Source: Pantoea sp.
GTDB taxonomy: Bacteria > Pseudomonadota > Gammaproteobacteria > Enterobacterales > Enterobacteriaceae
Assembly: GCF_028283705.1 (NCBI RefSeq)
Contig: NZ_JAPWKD010000015.1
Location: 419,479 to 483,478 of the forward strand
DNA: 64,000 bases
Reading direction: 5' to 3'
The first letter of the stretch is position 1, and every line of letters starts with the position of its first letter. This document shows positions 34,601 to 43,049 of this stretch, one piece after another. A model generated the notes under the pieces. It was not told the DNA's origin and made no database searches. It saw only the letters and a program-made list of their open reading frames with translations. The translations under genes were made by a program, and so were the position numbers.

Positions 34601-35416
34601 TTACAGCGTGCCAGCCAATGCTTTGGTGATTTCATCCGCGTCCGGCATTTGCAGGTTGTACTTTTGCAACAGCGCACGATAGCTGCCATCACTCACCTTC
34701 TGCGCGAATGAGGTTTTCAGTTCGTTCAGCAGCTGCGGGTTGTCCTTATTTACCGCCAGGCCGACCACTACCGGATAAATCATCTGGTGGGAAGAGATTT
34801 TCAGACGCTGCCCGGTCTTTTCGACCGTCGCTTTTGCCACCGCAGCATCTTCATATTGCACATCCACCGCTGACGACAGCAGCGCCTGAGTGGCTTCCGG
34901 TGAAGTCGGGAACTCGCGTACCGAAATGGCACCCAGCCCTTTCGGCTGGCAATAGTCCGTTGACACTTTATTCAGACGCGCAATCCAGGCACCGCCTTTG
35001 ATCGAAGCGACGCGTTTGCCGCACAGATCTTCCGGCTTTTCAGGCGCAAAGCTGGAACTGGCGGTGACCAGCAAAGAACCCCCGGTTTTCATATACGGCA
35101 GAAAATCCACCTGCTGTGCACGCTCTGGTGTGACATAGAGTGTTGAAGCGACAACGTCGAACTTATCGCTCTTTAAGCCGAGGATCAGGCTGGCAAAACG
35201 GGTGTCCTTCACCACCGGTTTCAGTTTCAGCGGCGCGGCGATCAGATCAATAAACTCGGCATCAAAACCGGCAGGTTTATCCTGTTTTAAGAAGTTATAC
35301 GGCGGATACGTCAGGTCCGAGCCAATGGTCAGGCTGCCAGGCACAAGGGTGGCAGCCTGCGCGACGCTGAAGAACACAGGTGCTGCAAGACAGGCCATGC
35401 GTAACATCGTTTTCAT
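34601..35416 (-). CDS. family-3 periplasmic amino-acid-binding protein
   Basis: A 271-residue exported binding protein. The signal peptide (MLRMACLAAPVFFSVAQA) is cleaved near residue 21. The mature protein opens TLVPGSLTIGSDLTYPPYNF, with QDKPAGFDAEFIDLIAAPL behind it, the classic family-3 ligand-site start. Start 35416 follows AGAGG at good spacing; an upstream frame to 35503 would destroy the signal peptide. It is the first gene of the operon, and an 11-bp palindrome 23 nt upstream may be an operator. Confidence 0.93.
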   Translation of the reverse strand: MKTMLRMACLAAPVFFSVAQAATLVPGSLTIGSDLTYPPYNFLKQDKPAGFDAEFIDLIAAPLKLKPVVKDTRFASLILGLKSDKFDVVASTLYVTPERAQQVDFLPYMKTGGSLLVTASSSFAPEKPEDLCGKRVASIKGGAWIARLNKVSTDYCQPKGLGAISVREFPTSPEATQALLSSAVDVQYEDAAVAKATVEKTGQRLKISSHQMIYPVVVGLAVNKDNPQLLNELKTSFAQKVSDGSYRALLQKYNLQMPDADEITKALAGTL

Positions 35417-35438
35417 AGTGGAAAGCCTCTGGTGTTGT

Positions 35439-35449
35439 TTGTTCAACAA
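35439..35449. promoter_or_regulatory. TTGTT-C-AACAA palindrome, candidate GntR operator
   Basis: A perfect 5-bp dyad around one base, 23 nt before the binding-protein start. FCD-type GntR proteins commonly bind such short palindromes; the GntR gene of this operon (32336-33058) would be the candidate regulator. Only one copy was found. Confidence 0.35.
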
Positions 35450-35550
35450 TGTATAAGCATTAAATGTGCCAATATTATGTTTTGTGATTTTCCAGTGGAT
35501 CACATGCCGCAGGGAGGATCTTGTTACGATGGATTGAACCAGAATGGGGC

Positions 35551-35582
35551 AAAAAAAACGGGCGATGCACCAGCATCGCCCG
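35551..35582 (-). terminator. Rho-independent terminator of the flavin-reductase gene
   Basis: On the minus strand, CGGGCGATGC and GCATCGCCCG form a 10-bp stem with a 4-nt loop followed by eight T. It lies 23 nt past the stop of the gene at 35605. Confidence 0.92.
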
Positions 35583-35604
35583 CTCGGGGAAGGAAAGGAT
35601 CAGG

Positions 35605-36156
35605 TTATTTGCCGGCAAATTCCGCAAAGGCCACTAACTGGCGCGCGAGGAAACGTTTGGTGTCCGCATCGACCAGCATGCCATCCACCACCTTATGGCC
35701 GACATCGCCAATCATCGCTTCCGGCTTATTCAGCACTTTGGCATCGAAATAGGCGAGGATCTGTCGCAGATGCAGCTGCGCGCGCACCCCACCTAATTTA
35801 CCCGGCGAGGCAGACTGAATCAGCACGGGCTTTCCGGCCAGCGGTTGCGGATTGACACGAGACAGCCAGTCGAGGGCATTCTTTAGCAAGCCCGGAATAG
35901 AATGGTTATATTCCGGGGTGATGATCACCAGGCCATCAGCCTCGGCGATATGTTCTGCCATGGCGACCACGGCCGCAGGAAACCCTTCCAGTTCCGTGTC
36001 CATGCTGTAATGCGGGAATTCCCCCGGCGACCCCAGCGCGGTAAAAACCACGCCCTCGGGAGCCAGTTCCGGTAATGTGCTGGCAATCGCCGCATTGACC
36101 GATCCGCTACGCAGGCTACAGGTCAGGGTGACAAACTTCAGAGGGTGATTATTCAT
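35605..36156 (-). CDS. NADPH-dependent FMN reductase / quinone reductase
   Basis: A 183-residue flavodoxin-fold protein of the ChrR/YieF/azoreductase group. The phosphate-binding loop for FMN is LTCSLRSGSVNAAI near residue 11. The signature ITPEYNHSIPGLLKNALDWL near residues 78-97 is characteristic. Such enzymes reduce quinones, azo dyes or chromate using NAD(P)H in the cytoplasm. A single gene with its own terminator. The conserved 24-bp box at 36219-36242 lies 62 nt upstream of its start, suggesting control together with two other loci in this window. Confidence 0.92.
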   Translation of the reverse strand: MNNHPLKFVTLTCSLRSGSVNAAIASTLPELAPEGVVFTALGSPGEFPHYSMDTELEGFPAAVVAMAEHIAEADGLVIITPEYNHSIPGLLKNALDWLSRVNPQPLAGKPVLIQSASPGKLGGVRAQLHLRQILAYFDAKVLNKPEAMIGDVGHKVVDGMLVDADTKRFLARQLVAFAEFAGK

Positions 36157-36218
36157 GGTTCACTCGCTATGTAATGGGGAAATCTAAGCGATTATCAGCA
36201 GGAATTAAAAAAAAAGTA

Positions 36219-36242
36219 AGTTATACAGATGGATAGCTATAC
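36219..36242 (-). promoter_or_regulatory. conserved 24-bp box, copy 1 (upstream of flavin reductase)
   Basis: Read toward the gene (minus strand): GTATA-GC-TATCC-ATC-TGTATAACT. It is identical to copies at 50385 and 59036 at 20 of 24 positions. TATAAC at the gene-proximal end can serve as a -10 element, with no good -35 in front, as expected for an activator-dependent promoter. Confidence 0.75.
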
Positions 36243-36414
36243 AAAGATATAATGGATCCTTCAGCAAAAAGTCACACCCGCTACCTCACACCTCATTCAA
36301 ATTATCTGAAAGACTCCGCCAGAGATCAGGTATTCAGTTCCCCCTGCCATGTGCTTACAATTTACCCAATCGAAGCATCAGCTTCCCATGAATTGAGCGA
36401 CACAGGAAATTATC

Positions 36415-36627
36415 ATGAAATATATCAACATTTTTGCCACCAGCATGACGCTGCTATTCCTTTCATTCTCAAGCTTTGCACAAGCCCACGGCACACCGTT
36501 GGATGATGCCCAGGCTCGCGTGGTAATGCAGTCTAAAGAGGCTGGCGCATCGTATAAAATCGACAGCGCACGTTATGTGAACCACATCGAGCCTGCTGCT
36601 GAACTGATCAGCTACACCCTCGAATAA
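36415..36627 (+). CDS. small exported protein, 70 aa
   Basis: A 70-residue protein with a signal peptide (INIFATSMTLLFLSFSSFAQA, cleavage after AQA near residue 24), leaving a 46-residue mature peptide (HGTPLDDAQARVVMQSKEAG and a C-terminal HIEPAAELISYTLE). No cysteines. The start has ACAGGAAA upstream. The length and His-Gly start resemble small periplasmic proteins of unknown role. It is isolated, between the flavin-reductase promoter and the hydrolase gene. Confidence 0.7.
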   Translation: MKYINIFATSMTLLFLSFSSFAQAHGTPLDDAQARVVMQSKEAGASYKIDSARYVNHIEPAAELISYTLE

Positions 36628-36744
36628 CCCCCGCCATACGCCGTCGTTTCTGCGTGCCTGCGACTATACTGTTGCGGGGGTTAACACCCTCAGTGCCGCT
36701 ACTCATCAGCTCAAAACAATCCTTAACTGATAGGAGTCTGTTCT

Positions 36745-37581
36745 ATGGCTTTTGTAACGACGAAAGATGGCGTGAATATCTTCTTTAAAGACTGGGGACC
36801 TAAAGAAGCTCAACCGATTGTCTTCCATCACGGCTGGCCATTAAGCGCCGATGACTGGGACAATCAGATGTTGTTCTTTCTGGCAGAAGGATTCCGGGTT
36901 ATCGCGATTGATCGGCGCGGTCATGGCCGGTCGGATCAGGTCAGTGAAGGACATGATATGGACCATTACGCGGCAGATGCCTCAGCTGTAGCTGAACATC
37001 TTGACCTGCATAATGCGGTGCATATCGGACATTCCACCGGTGGCGGCCAGGTCGCACGTTATGTCGCCCAATATGGACAGCCACAGGGCCGCGTCGCCAA
37101 AGCGGTGCTGATTAGCGCGGTACCGCCTCTGATGTTGAAAACACCGGATAATCCCGAGGGTACACCATTAGAGGTGTTTGATGGCTTTCGTGCTGGGCTG
37201 GCGGCGAATCGCGCGCAGTTCTATCTGGATGTGGCTTCTGGTCCGTTCTATGGCTTCAACCGTGAAGGCGCGCAGGTTTCCCAGGGCACGATTCAGAACT
37301 GGTGGCGTCAGGGGATGATTGGCGGGGCTAAAGCACATTACGATGGTATCAAAGCCTTCTCGGAAACCGATCAAACGGAAGATTTAAAGGCGATAACCGT
37401 CCCGACGCTGGTGATGCAGGGCGATGACGATCAGGTGGTGCCCTATAAAGATGCCGCATTGCTACAGGATGAACTACTGCAGGACAGCACATTGAAAATT
37501 TATCCCGGCTTTCCCCACGGGATGCACACCACCCATGCGGATGTGATCAACGCTGATTTGCTTGCCTTTATACGTGCCTGA
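36745..37581 (+). CDS. alpha/beta hydrolase, non-haem chloroperoxidase/arylesterase type
   Basis: A 278-residue alpha/beta hydrolase. Oxyanion region [12 protein letters not shown] near residue 28, nucleophile elbow GHSTGGG (Ser near residue 99), acid Asp in [11 protein letters not shown], and the final His in [11 protein letters not shown]. The wording [12 protein letters not shown] is that of bacterial cofactor-free haloperoxidases, which are really esterases/perhydrolases. No signal peptide. A paralogue is encoded at 54497-55315 (GFSMGGG). AGGAG precedes the ATG. A single gene with a probable terminator at 37598-37620. Confidence 0.92.
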   Translation: MAFVTTKDGVNIFFKDWGPKEAQPIVFHHGWPLSADDWDNQMLFFLAEGFRVIAIDRRGHGRSDQVSEGHDMDHYAADASAVAEHLDLHNAVHIGHSTGGGQVARYVAQYGQPQGRVAKAVLISAVPPLMLKTPDNPEGTPLEVFDGFRAGLAANRAQFYLDVASGPFYGFNREGAQVSQGTIQNWWRQGMIGGAKAHYDGIKAFSETDQTEDLKAITVPTLVMQGDDDQVVPYKDAALLQDELLQDSTLKIYPGFPHGMHTTHADVINADLLAFIRA

Positions 37582-37597
37582 TTGACCTTCTCTCCTG

Positions 37598-37620
37598 AAC
37601 CAGTCCGTTCCGGGCTGGTT
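37598..37620 (+). terminator. probable terminator of the hydrolase gene
   Basis: AACCAGTCC and GGGCTGGTT form a 9-bp stem with one G-T pair and a 5-nt loop, followed by a short T-rich tail (TATCCTT). The tail is weak. Confidence 0.5.
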
Positions 37621-37646
37621 TATCCTTCCCGACCCTTCTGCCATTT

Positions 37647-37662
37647 TGTGATGCAGTTCATG
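37647..37662. promoter_or_regulatory. possible CRP site upstream of the GH42 operon
   Basis: TGTGA-n6-TCATG, a CRP-like dyad with a good left half and a mediocre right half, centred about 116 nt before the beta-galactosidase start. A cAMP-CRP site would suit a sugar operon, but the match is not strong. Confidence 0.35.
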
Positions 37663-37770
37663 GACTTAAGGCGGGAGCGAGTTTCTCTATGTTCGTGACA
37701 GCAAATTTTATCTTTGGCCCATCTGATTCCGCTAACGTAGCGCCATAACGCATGCAGTGGAGGAAATGAG

Positions 37771-39810
37771 ATGGATAAGCTGTTGTATGGTGTGGCCTAT
37801 TATCGCGAATACTTGCCTGAGGAACGGCTGGATGAAGACATCCGCCTGATGAAGGCTGCCGGTATCAATGTGGTGCGCATTGCCGAGAGTACCTGGAGCA
37901 CTTTCGAACGGCACGACGGGGAATTTGATTTCTCCAGCGTGCTCACCGTGCTGGACCGCATGCATGCCAGCCAGATTGCGGTGATTGTCGGCACCCCCAC
38001 CTATGCGATACCGGGATGGCTGGCAAAGAAACACCCGTCCGTGATGGCGACCACACCCCAGGGCGTGAACAAATATGGTCATCGCCAGAAGATGGATATT
38101 ACCAGCCCCATCTATCTGCGTTACGCCGAACGGATTATCCGCGCATTACTGCGCGCCACGGCGCAGCACCCCGCAGTGATTGGTTTTCAAATCGACAACG
38201 AAACCAAGTATTACGATACCTGCGGTGCGCATGTACAGCGTGATTTTGTGCAGCATTTGCAGCAGCGGTTTGCTGGCGATCTCGACCGCCTCAATGCGGA
38301 GTTCGGGCTGGATTACTGGAGCAACCGTATCGACGCCTGGGAAGACTTCCCGCCGCTGGAGAGTACCATCAATGCCAGTCTCGGCGCGGCTTTCCAGCAA
38401 TATCAGCGTCAGCTGGTTGAACAATTCCTTGCCTGGCAGGCTGAACTTGTCAGCGAATACCGGCGGCCAGAGCAGTTCATCACCCATAACTTCGATTTTG
38501 AATGGCGCACCTGGTCTTATGGACTGCGTGGCGAGGTCGATCATTTCGCCGCTTCTGCCGCGCTCGATATTACCGGCGTCGATATCTATCATCCCAGCCA
38601 GCATCAGCTGACCGGCGCTGAAATCGGCTTCGCCGGTGATATCGCCCGCACCACCAAAGATAACAATTATCTGGTGCTGGAAACCCAGGCGCAGGCCTTC
38701 AAAAACTGGACCCCTTATCCCGGGCAGCTGCGCCTACAGGCGTTCAGCCATATTGCCTCGGGTGCGGCGATGATCGGTTACTGGCACTGGCATTCTCTCC
38801 ACAACGCCTATGAAACCTACTGGAAGGGCTTGCTCAGCCATGATCTGCAACCCAACCCGATTTACCATGAGGCGCAACAGATTGGTCAGACACTGTCCCG
38901 GCTGTCGCCGCAACTGGCCGGATTAAAGAAACAGAATCGGGTGGCGCTGCTGGTCAGCAACACCTGCCTGACCGCCATTGACTGGCACCCGTATCAGGGA
39001 CACCAGTTTGGCCGTCACAAAGAGCATCAGTACAACGATCTGTTCCGCAGCTATTATGATGCCCTTTACCGGCTGAATATCGAGGTAGATATTCTCACCG
39101 TTGACGACCCGCGCATCAGCCGATATCAGTTACTGATCGCGCCACTGATGTACGCCGTGTCTGATGACGTGCTGCAACGATTAAACCGGTTCGTGGCTGA
39201 CGGCGGTCATGTGCTGTATTCGTTTAAGTCAGGTTTTGCCAATCAGCACCTGAAAGTGCGTCATGAACGCCAGCCGGGCGTGATTCGCGAAGCGATTGGG
39301 GCCAGCTATCAGTTGTTTGTCGAACCGCATGACGTCACCTTGCAGTCGGATGTGCTGGACCTGCCCCCGCAGGCAACCCGGGTTGATCACTGGATGGAGC
39401 TACTGGAAACGGAGAACCCGAATGCGGAAATATGGGCGCGTTATCAGCATCCTTACTGGGGCAAATATGCCGCCATCGTTCACAATCGATTTGGCCGTGG
39501 CAGCGCCACCTATATCGGATGCTGCATCAGCGAGGGCGCGCTGAAGAGCGTGTTATGTACGCTGCGCCAGCGACTGGGATTGGCCGATGACGCTGAAGGC
39601 CACCGCTTCCCGGTGGTGGTTAAACGCGGCACCAATCGTGCCGGTAACACCGTGCTGTTTTATCTCAACTTTAGCAGCCAGCCGCAACAGGTCACTCTGT
39701 CATTCACGCGTGGACGGGAATTGTTGCGTCAGCGGCACTGGCAACGCGGCGAGACACTCACGCTGGCCGACTGGGATGTAGCGATTGTTGAACTGGAGGA
39801 GGCACAATGA
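37771..39810 (+). CDS. GH42 beta-galactosidase
   Basis: A 679-residue GH42 enzyme without signal peptide, hence cytoplasmic. The TIM barrel spans about residues 1-385 and carries the acid/base Glu144 (GFQIDNETKYYD) and the nucleophile Glu304 (VLETQAQAF). A trimerisation domain (about 390-590) and a small C-terminal beta domain follow. GH42 enzymes hydrolyse beta-D-galactosides and sometimes alpha-L-arabinopyranosides. GGAGG precedes the start. The gene is coupled by an ATGA overlap to a GPH-family transporter, and an AraC-like regulator follows, making a compact uptake-hydrolysis-control module. Confidence 0.95.
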   Translation: MDKLLYGVAYYREYLPEERLDEDIRLMKAAGINVVRIAESTWSTFERHDGEFDFSSVLTVLDRMHASQIAVIVGTPTYAIPGWLAKKHPSVMATTPQGVNKYGHRQKMDITSPIYLRYAERIIRALLRATAQHPAVIGFQIDNETKYYDTCGAHVQRDFVQHLQQRFAGDLDRLNAEFGLDYWSNRIDAWEDFPPLESTINASLGAAFQQYQRQLVEQFLAWQAELVSEYRRPEQFITHNFDFEWRTWSYGLRGEVDHFAASAALDITGVDIYHPSQHQLTGAEIGFAGDIARTTKDNNYLVLETQAQAFKNWTPYPGQLRLQAFSHIASGAAMIGYWHWHSLHNAYETYWKGLLSHDLQPNPIYHEAQQIGQTLSRLSPQLAGLKKQNRVALLVSNTCLTAIDWHPYQGHQFGRHKEHQYNDLFRSYYDALYRLNIEVDILTVDDPRISRYQLLIAPLMYAVSDDVLQRLNRFVADGGHVLYSFKSGFANQHLKVRHERQPGVIREAIGASYQLFVEPHDVTLQSDVLDLPPQATRVDHWMELLETENPNAEIWARYQHPYWGKYAAIVHNRFGRGSATYIGCCISEGALKSVLCTLRQRLGLADDAEGHRFPVVVKRGTNRAGNTVLFYLNFSSQPQQVTLSFTRGRELLRQRHWQRGETLTLADWDVAIVELEEAQ

Positions 39811-41222
39811 AAACCGCTACCCCGACGGATGACTTGCAACGCATTGGCCTCGCTGAACGCCTGGCCTTTGGCATCGGTGATTATGGCACCAACCTGACTT
39901 ACACCCTGATGGTGACCTTCCTCGCCTATTTTTATACCGATGTCGTTGGAATTTCCGCCCTGCTGATTGGCTCGCTGATGTTCTTCGCCCGGGTGCTGGA
40001 TGGGGTGATCTGTATCTTTGTCGGTATCCGCATCGATAAAACCCGTTCGCGTCTCGGCAAAGCGCGTCCCTGGGTACTGTGGACCGCACTGCCTTTTGGT
40101 TTGTCGGCCTTTTTGATGGCGACGGTGCCGAACGTCAGCGATAGCCTGAAGGTGACTTATGTGTGTATCACCTACCTGCTGGCAAACATTTGTTTTACCG
40201 CCAATAACATCGCCTATGGTTCACTGTTGGCGTTGATCACCCGTGATGCGTACCAACGCGGCATCCTGAGTGTGTTCCGTAAAGGGCTATCGACCTGTGG
40301 CTCGCTGACAGTCGGCGTGTTCACCCTGCCGCTGGTCGCGCACTTCGGCAACAGCAGTACCTCCTGGATCATCGTGTTTGCCATCTTTGGCTTCTTTACC
40401 GCGCTCTGTCTGTTCCTGACGGCGTTGGGCACGCGTGAACGTGTCCAGCCGGTGCGCAGTGACAACAGCCAGCGTATCAATGCACGTCAGGTGGTGAGTT
40501 CCATGCTGGCGAACCGTTACTGGCTGATGATCTTTTTCTATCTGCTGATTACCTTTACCAGCCTGACCGCACTCTCCGCCGTGGGGGTATATTATTCGAA
40601 ATACATTCTGCGCGATGTCTCCCTGATTGCTTATATCAGCATGGCGCAATACATCCCTGGTCTGCTGACCCTGATGATCATCCCGCTGTTACTGAAAAAA
40701 CTGGGTAAGCGGCGTCTGGCGATGCTGGGTTTACTGGTCTGCTCGGTCGCCTATCTGATTCCGTTGCTGAATAAACAGGATGCGTTGTTTGTGATCATCG
40801 CCACTGCCGTGCGCAGCGTCGGCTTCTGTGGCATCGGGGCCACCATGTTTGCCTTGCTGGCCGATACCATTGACTACGGCGAATGGCGTACCGGGTTACG
40901 TATTGAGGGCATTTTGTTCAGTGCCGGTACCCTCGGGCAGACGCTGGGCATGGGGTTAGGTACCGCCAGTGTCGGCTGGGTGCTTGGCGCAGTCGGATTT
41001 GTCAGCGGCGGCAATGCCGTACAATCAGCGTCAGTGCTGAACACTATCGAGTTTCTGTTTATCTTTTTCCCGCTCTTGCTGGCGCTACTCAACTTCGGCC
41101 TGCTTTATTTCTACAAACTGGATGATTTCTATCACCAGGTGGCACAGGACCTGGCAGCGGGCCGCTATCAGCAAAATAACCCGGTCATGACGCCGGTGGT
41201 TCGGGAGCCGCTACAACACTAA
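39807..41222 (+). CDS. GPH-family (MelB-like) glycoside:cation symporter
   Basis: A 471-residue inner-membrane symporter with about 12 hydrophobic segments and the hallmarks of the glycoside-pentoside-hexuronide family: IGDYGTNLTYTLMVTFLAYF at the start, the cation-site-type FARVLDGVICIFVGIRIDKT, and ADTIDYGEWRTGLRIEGI near residue 352. It probably imports the galactoside or oligosaccharide that the GH42 enzyme cleaves. Its start overlaps the GH42 stop by 4 nt. It ends 85 nt before the AraC-type regulator gene. Confidence 0.95.
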   Translation: MKTATPTDDLQRIGLAERLAFGIGDYGTNLTYTLMVTFLAYFYTDVVGISALLIGSLMFFARVLDGVICIFVGIRIDKTRSRLGKARPWVLWTALPFGLSAFLMATVPNVSDSLKVTYVCITYLLANICFTANNIAYGSLLALITRDAYQRGILSVFRKGLSTCGSLTVGVFTLPLVAHFGNSSTSWIIVFAIFGFFTALCLFLTALGTRERVQPVRSDNSQRINARQVVSSMLANRYWLMIFFYLLITFTSLTALSAVGVYYSKYILRDVSLIAYISMAQYIPGLLTLMIIPLLLKKLGKRRLAMLGLLVCSVAYLIPLLNKQDALFVIIATAVRSVGFCGIGATMFALLADTIDYGEWRTGLRIEGILFSAGTLGQTLGMGLGTASVGWVLGAVGFVSGGNAVQSASVLNTIEFLFIFFPLLLALLNFGLLYFYKLDDFYHQVAQDLAAGRYQQNNPVMTPVVREPLQH

Positions 41223-41307
41223 AGTTGCGCCACGCCGCAAAAGCGCCCTCTGCTCAGCGATTCTGACGGGGGGCGTCGTTATACTTCCCGCACTCTAATT
41301 CGCAGGA

Positions 41308-42195
41308 ATGATGCAGATGGTTGAGTTGAGCGATGCCGACATGATGAATTTCTCCCCGCTGGTGAAAAGTTTCACCTTTAACGCCTTTATGGTGTCGGGA
41401 TATACGCCAATCAGCCCCGGCAGCAAGCTCGACTTCTTTATTCACCGACCCCAGGGGATGAAAGGTTATCTGCTCAATATCACGCTAAAAGGTGAAGGTA
41501 TTATTCATCACGCTGACGGAGAATTCCGTTGCCAGCAGGGAGAGATGCTGTTGTTTCCGCCGGGGGTGCTGCATCATTACGGTCGCGCTAAAGAAAGCCC
41601 CGCCTGGGATCATTTGTGGATTTATTTTGTGCCTCGTCCCTACTGGATCGACTGGTTACACTGGGATCGTAACCAGGGGCAGATAGGCCGTATGGCATGC
41701 GGCGATACGCCCCTGTTGCAGCACATGGTGCAGCTGTTTAAAGAGGTTATTCACTGGAATGCCGCAGCAGAGCCGCTGGCAGAAGCGATAGCAATGAACA
41801 CGCTGGAACGCATTATTCTGGATGCATTCCAGCGGCAACCCACCAGCAACCGTCATAACCGTGACCCACGTATCCAGACAGTCTGCCATTACATCAATGA
41901 ACATCTGGCCGAGGAGACGCGGGTGGAACAATTGGCACAGATGACGTTTTTATCCCCTTCCCGGCTGGCGCATCTGTTCAAGCGTGAGATGGGACATACC
42001 ATTTATGGCTGGCGTGAGCGCCAGCGCGTTTCACGCGCCTGTGATTTGTTGCAGCAAACCCAGTTGCCGATTGCCCAGGTGGCACGCGCAGTCGGCTACG
42101 GTGATCCCCTCTACTTCTCGCGCATATTTAGCCAGCACCGCACACTCAGCCCGCGCGAATATCGCAAAAAGTTTGAACGTATACCGCTCTTTTAA
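41308..42195 (+). CDS. AraC-family regulator closely resembling arabinose AraC
   Basis: A 295-residue regulator. The N-terminal cupin arm keeps the residues that contact L-arabinose in E. coli AraC: Thr in SGYTPIS, Arg in IHRPQGMKGY, Tyr in LHHYGRA, and His and Trp in WDHLWIYF. The C-terminal region has the two HTH motifs (VEQLAQMTFLSPSRLAHLFK and IAQVARAVGYGDPLYFSRIF). The start is uncertain: ATGs at 41308, 41311 and 41317 follow a single AGGA. It sits downstream of GH42 and GPH genes with no ara genes in view, so it may sense arabinose or galactose from the hydrolysed substrate and control this module. Confidence 0.93.
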   Translation: MMQMVELSDADMMNFSPLVKSFTFNAFMVSGYTPISPGSKLDFFIHRPQGMKGYLLNITLKGEGIIHHADGEFRCQQGEMLLFPPGVLHHYGRAKESPAWDHLWIYFVPRPYWIDWLHWDRNQGQIGRMACGDTPLLQHMVQLFKEVIHWNAAAEPLAEAIAMNTLERIILDAFQRQPTSNRHNRDPRIQTVCHYINEHLAEETRVEQLAQMTFLSPSRLAHLFKREMGHTIYGWRERQRVSRACDLLQQTQLPIAQVARAVGYGDPLYFSRIFSQHRTLSPREYRKKFERIPLF

Positions 42196-42336
42196 TCGGC
42201 CGATTGAATTCCGATCAATAATTAACCATTCGGGTCAATAGGTTATGCCTTATCTTCACATTGCAACATTCGCTGATGATAATCAGACTTATTGTGATAA
42301 CATCCGGCGTTATGCTAACACCCCTACATCTTTACG

Positions 42337-42349
42337 CAGGTTGAACCTG
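42337..42349. promoter_or_regulatory. CAGGTT-G-AACCTG palindrome upstream of the FixJ-type regulator
   Basis: A perfect 6-bp dyad around one base, about 77 nt before the start at 42426, with a half-site repeat (CAGGTTGAG) near 42405. It could be a binding site for the NarL/FixJ-type regulator itself. The rest of the 230-nt gap is AT-rich with no gene. Confidence 0.35.
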
Positions 42350-42425
42350 TGTCTTTTCGCAGTATATTGGATATTAAGCACAACGTTTAAACATCCGTGA
42401 AATTCAGGTTGAGAAGAGTCCTTCT

Positions 42426-43046
42426 ATGAATCACTTAGTTTATGTTGTAGATGATGACGAATCGGTAAGATCTGCCCTGAGTAATCTGCTCAGTTCAGAA
42501 GATTATGACGTTATTGTTTTTTCCACTGCTCAGGCATTTCTTGATCACACTTTCAACGCCGTTCCCAGTTGTCTGATTCTGGATATTAATATGCCGGGTG
42601 CGGATGGCTTTGCCGTAGCAAATACCTTAAATGAGCGCGGTTATGTTATTCCTACCATTTTCCTCACCGGGTTCGGCACCATTCCTGTTACCGTTAAAGC
42701 GATGAAAACCGGTGCCTGTGAATTCCTGACCAAACCGGTCGACCCGGAGCGGATATTACAGGCGGTGGCAGAAGCGCTGTTGATTGCGGAAGAAAACCTG
42801 GTTTCTTCACAGGAAAAATATGACATGACGGTTCGCCATCAGTCACTGACCCCGCGTGAAAGCGAAGTCATGATGCTGGCAATCAGTGGCCTGCTGAACA
42901 AGCAGATTGCTGCGGAGATGGGCATCAGTGAAATTACCGCTAAGGTGCATAAACGCCGGGTGATGGAAAAGATGAATGTCCGTTCACTTTCTGACCTGGT
43001 GCGTGCTGCCGAACGGCTGAATATTCTCAGCACGCGCCGTCGTTAA
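42426..43046 (+). CDS. FixJ/NarL-type response regulator
   Basis: A 206-residue two-domain regulator. The receiver domain (residues 3-120) has the acidic cluster DDD 9-11, phospho-acceptor Asp53 (LILDINMPG), Thr in FLTGFG and Lys in FLTKPVD. The FixJ-type linker is followed by a LuxR HTH (LTPRESEVMMLAISGLLNKQ, then ISEITAKVHKRRVMEKM). It converges on the giant histidine kinase gene, 3 nt apart at their stops, and is its most probable phosphorylation partner together with the receiver-only protein at 48617. Confidence 0.95.
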   Translation: MNHLVYVVDDDESVRSALSNLLSSEDYDVIVFSTAQAFLDHTFNAVPSCLILDINMPGADGFAVANTLNERGYVIPTIFLTGFGTIPVTVKAMKTGACEFLTKPVDPERILQAVAEALLIAEENLVSSQEKYDMTVRHQSLTPRESEVMMLAISGLLNKQIAAEMGISEITAKVHKRRVMEKMNVRSLSDLVRAAERLNILSTRRR

Positions 43047-43049
43047 GGG

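Noticed and set aside
36252..36506. 84-codon frame overlapping the 70-residue exported protein
   Set aside because: The overlapping frame at 36415 has a ribosome-binding site and a signal peptide; this one has neither and starts next to the 24-bp box.
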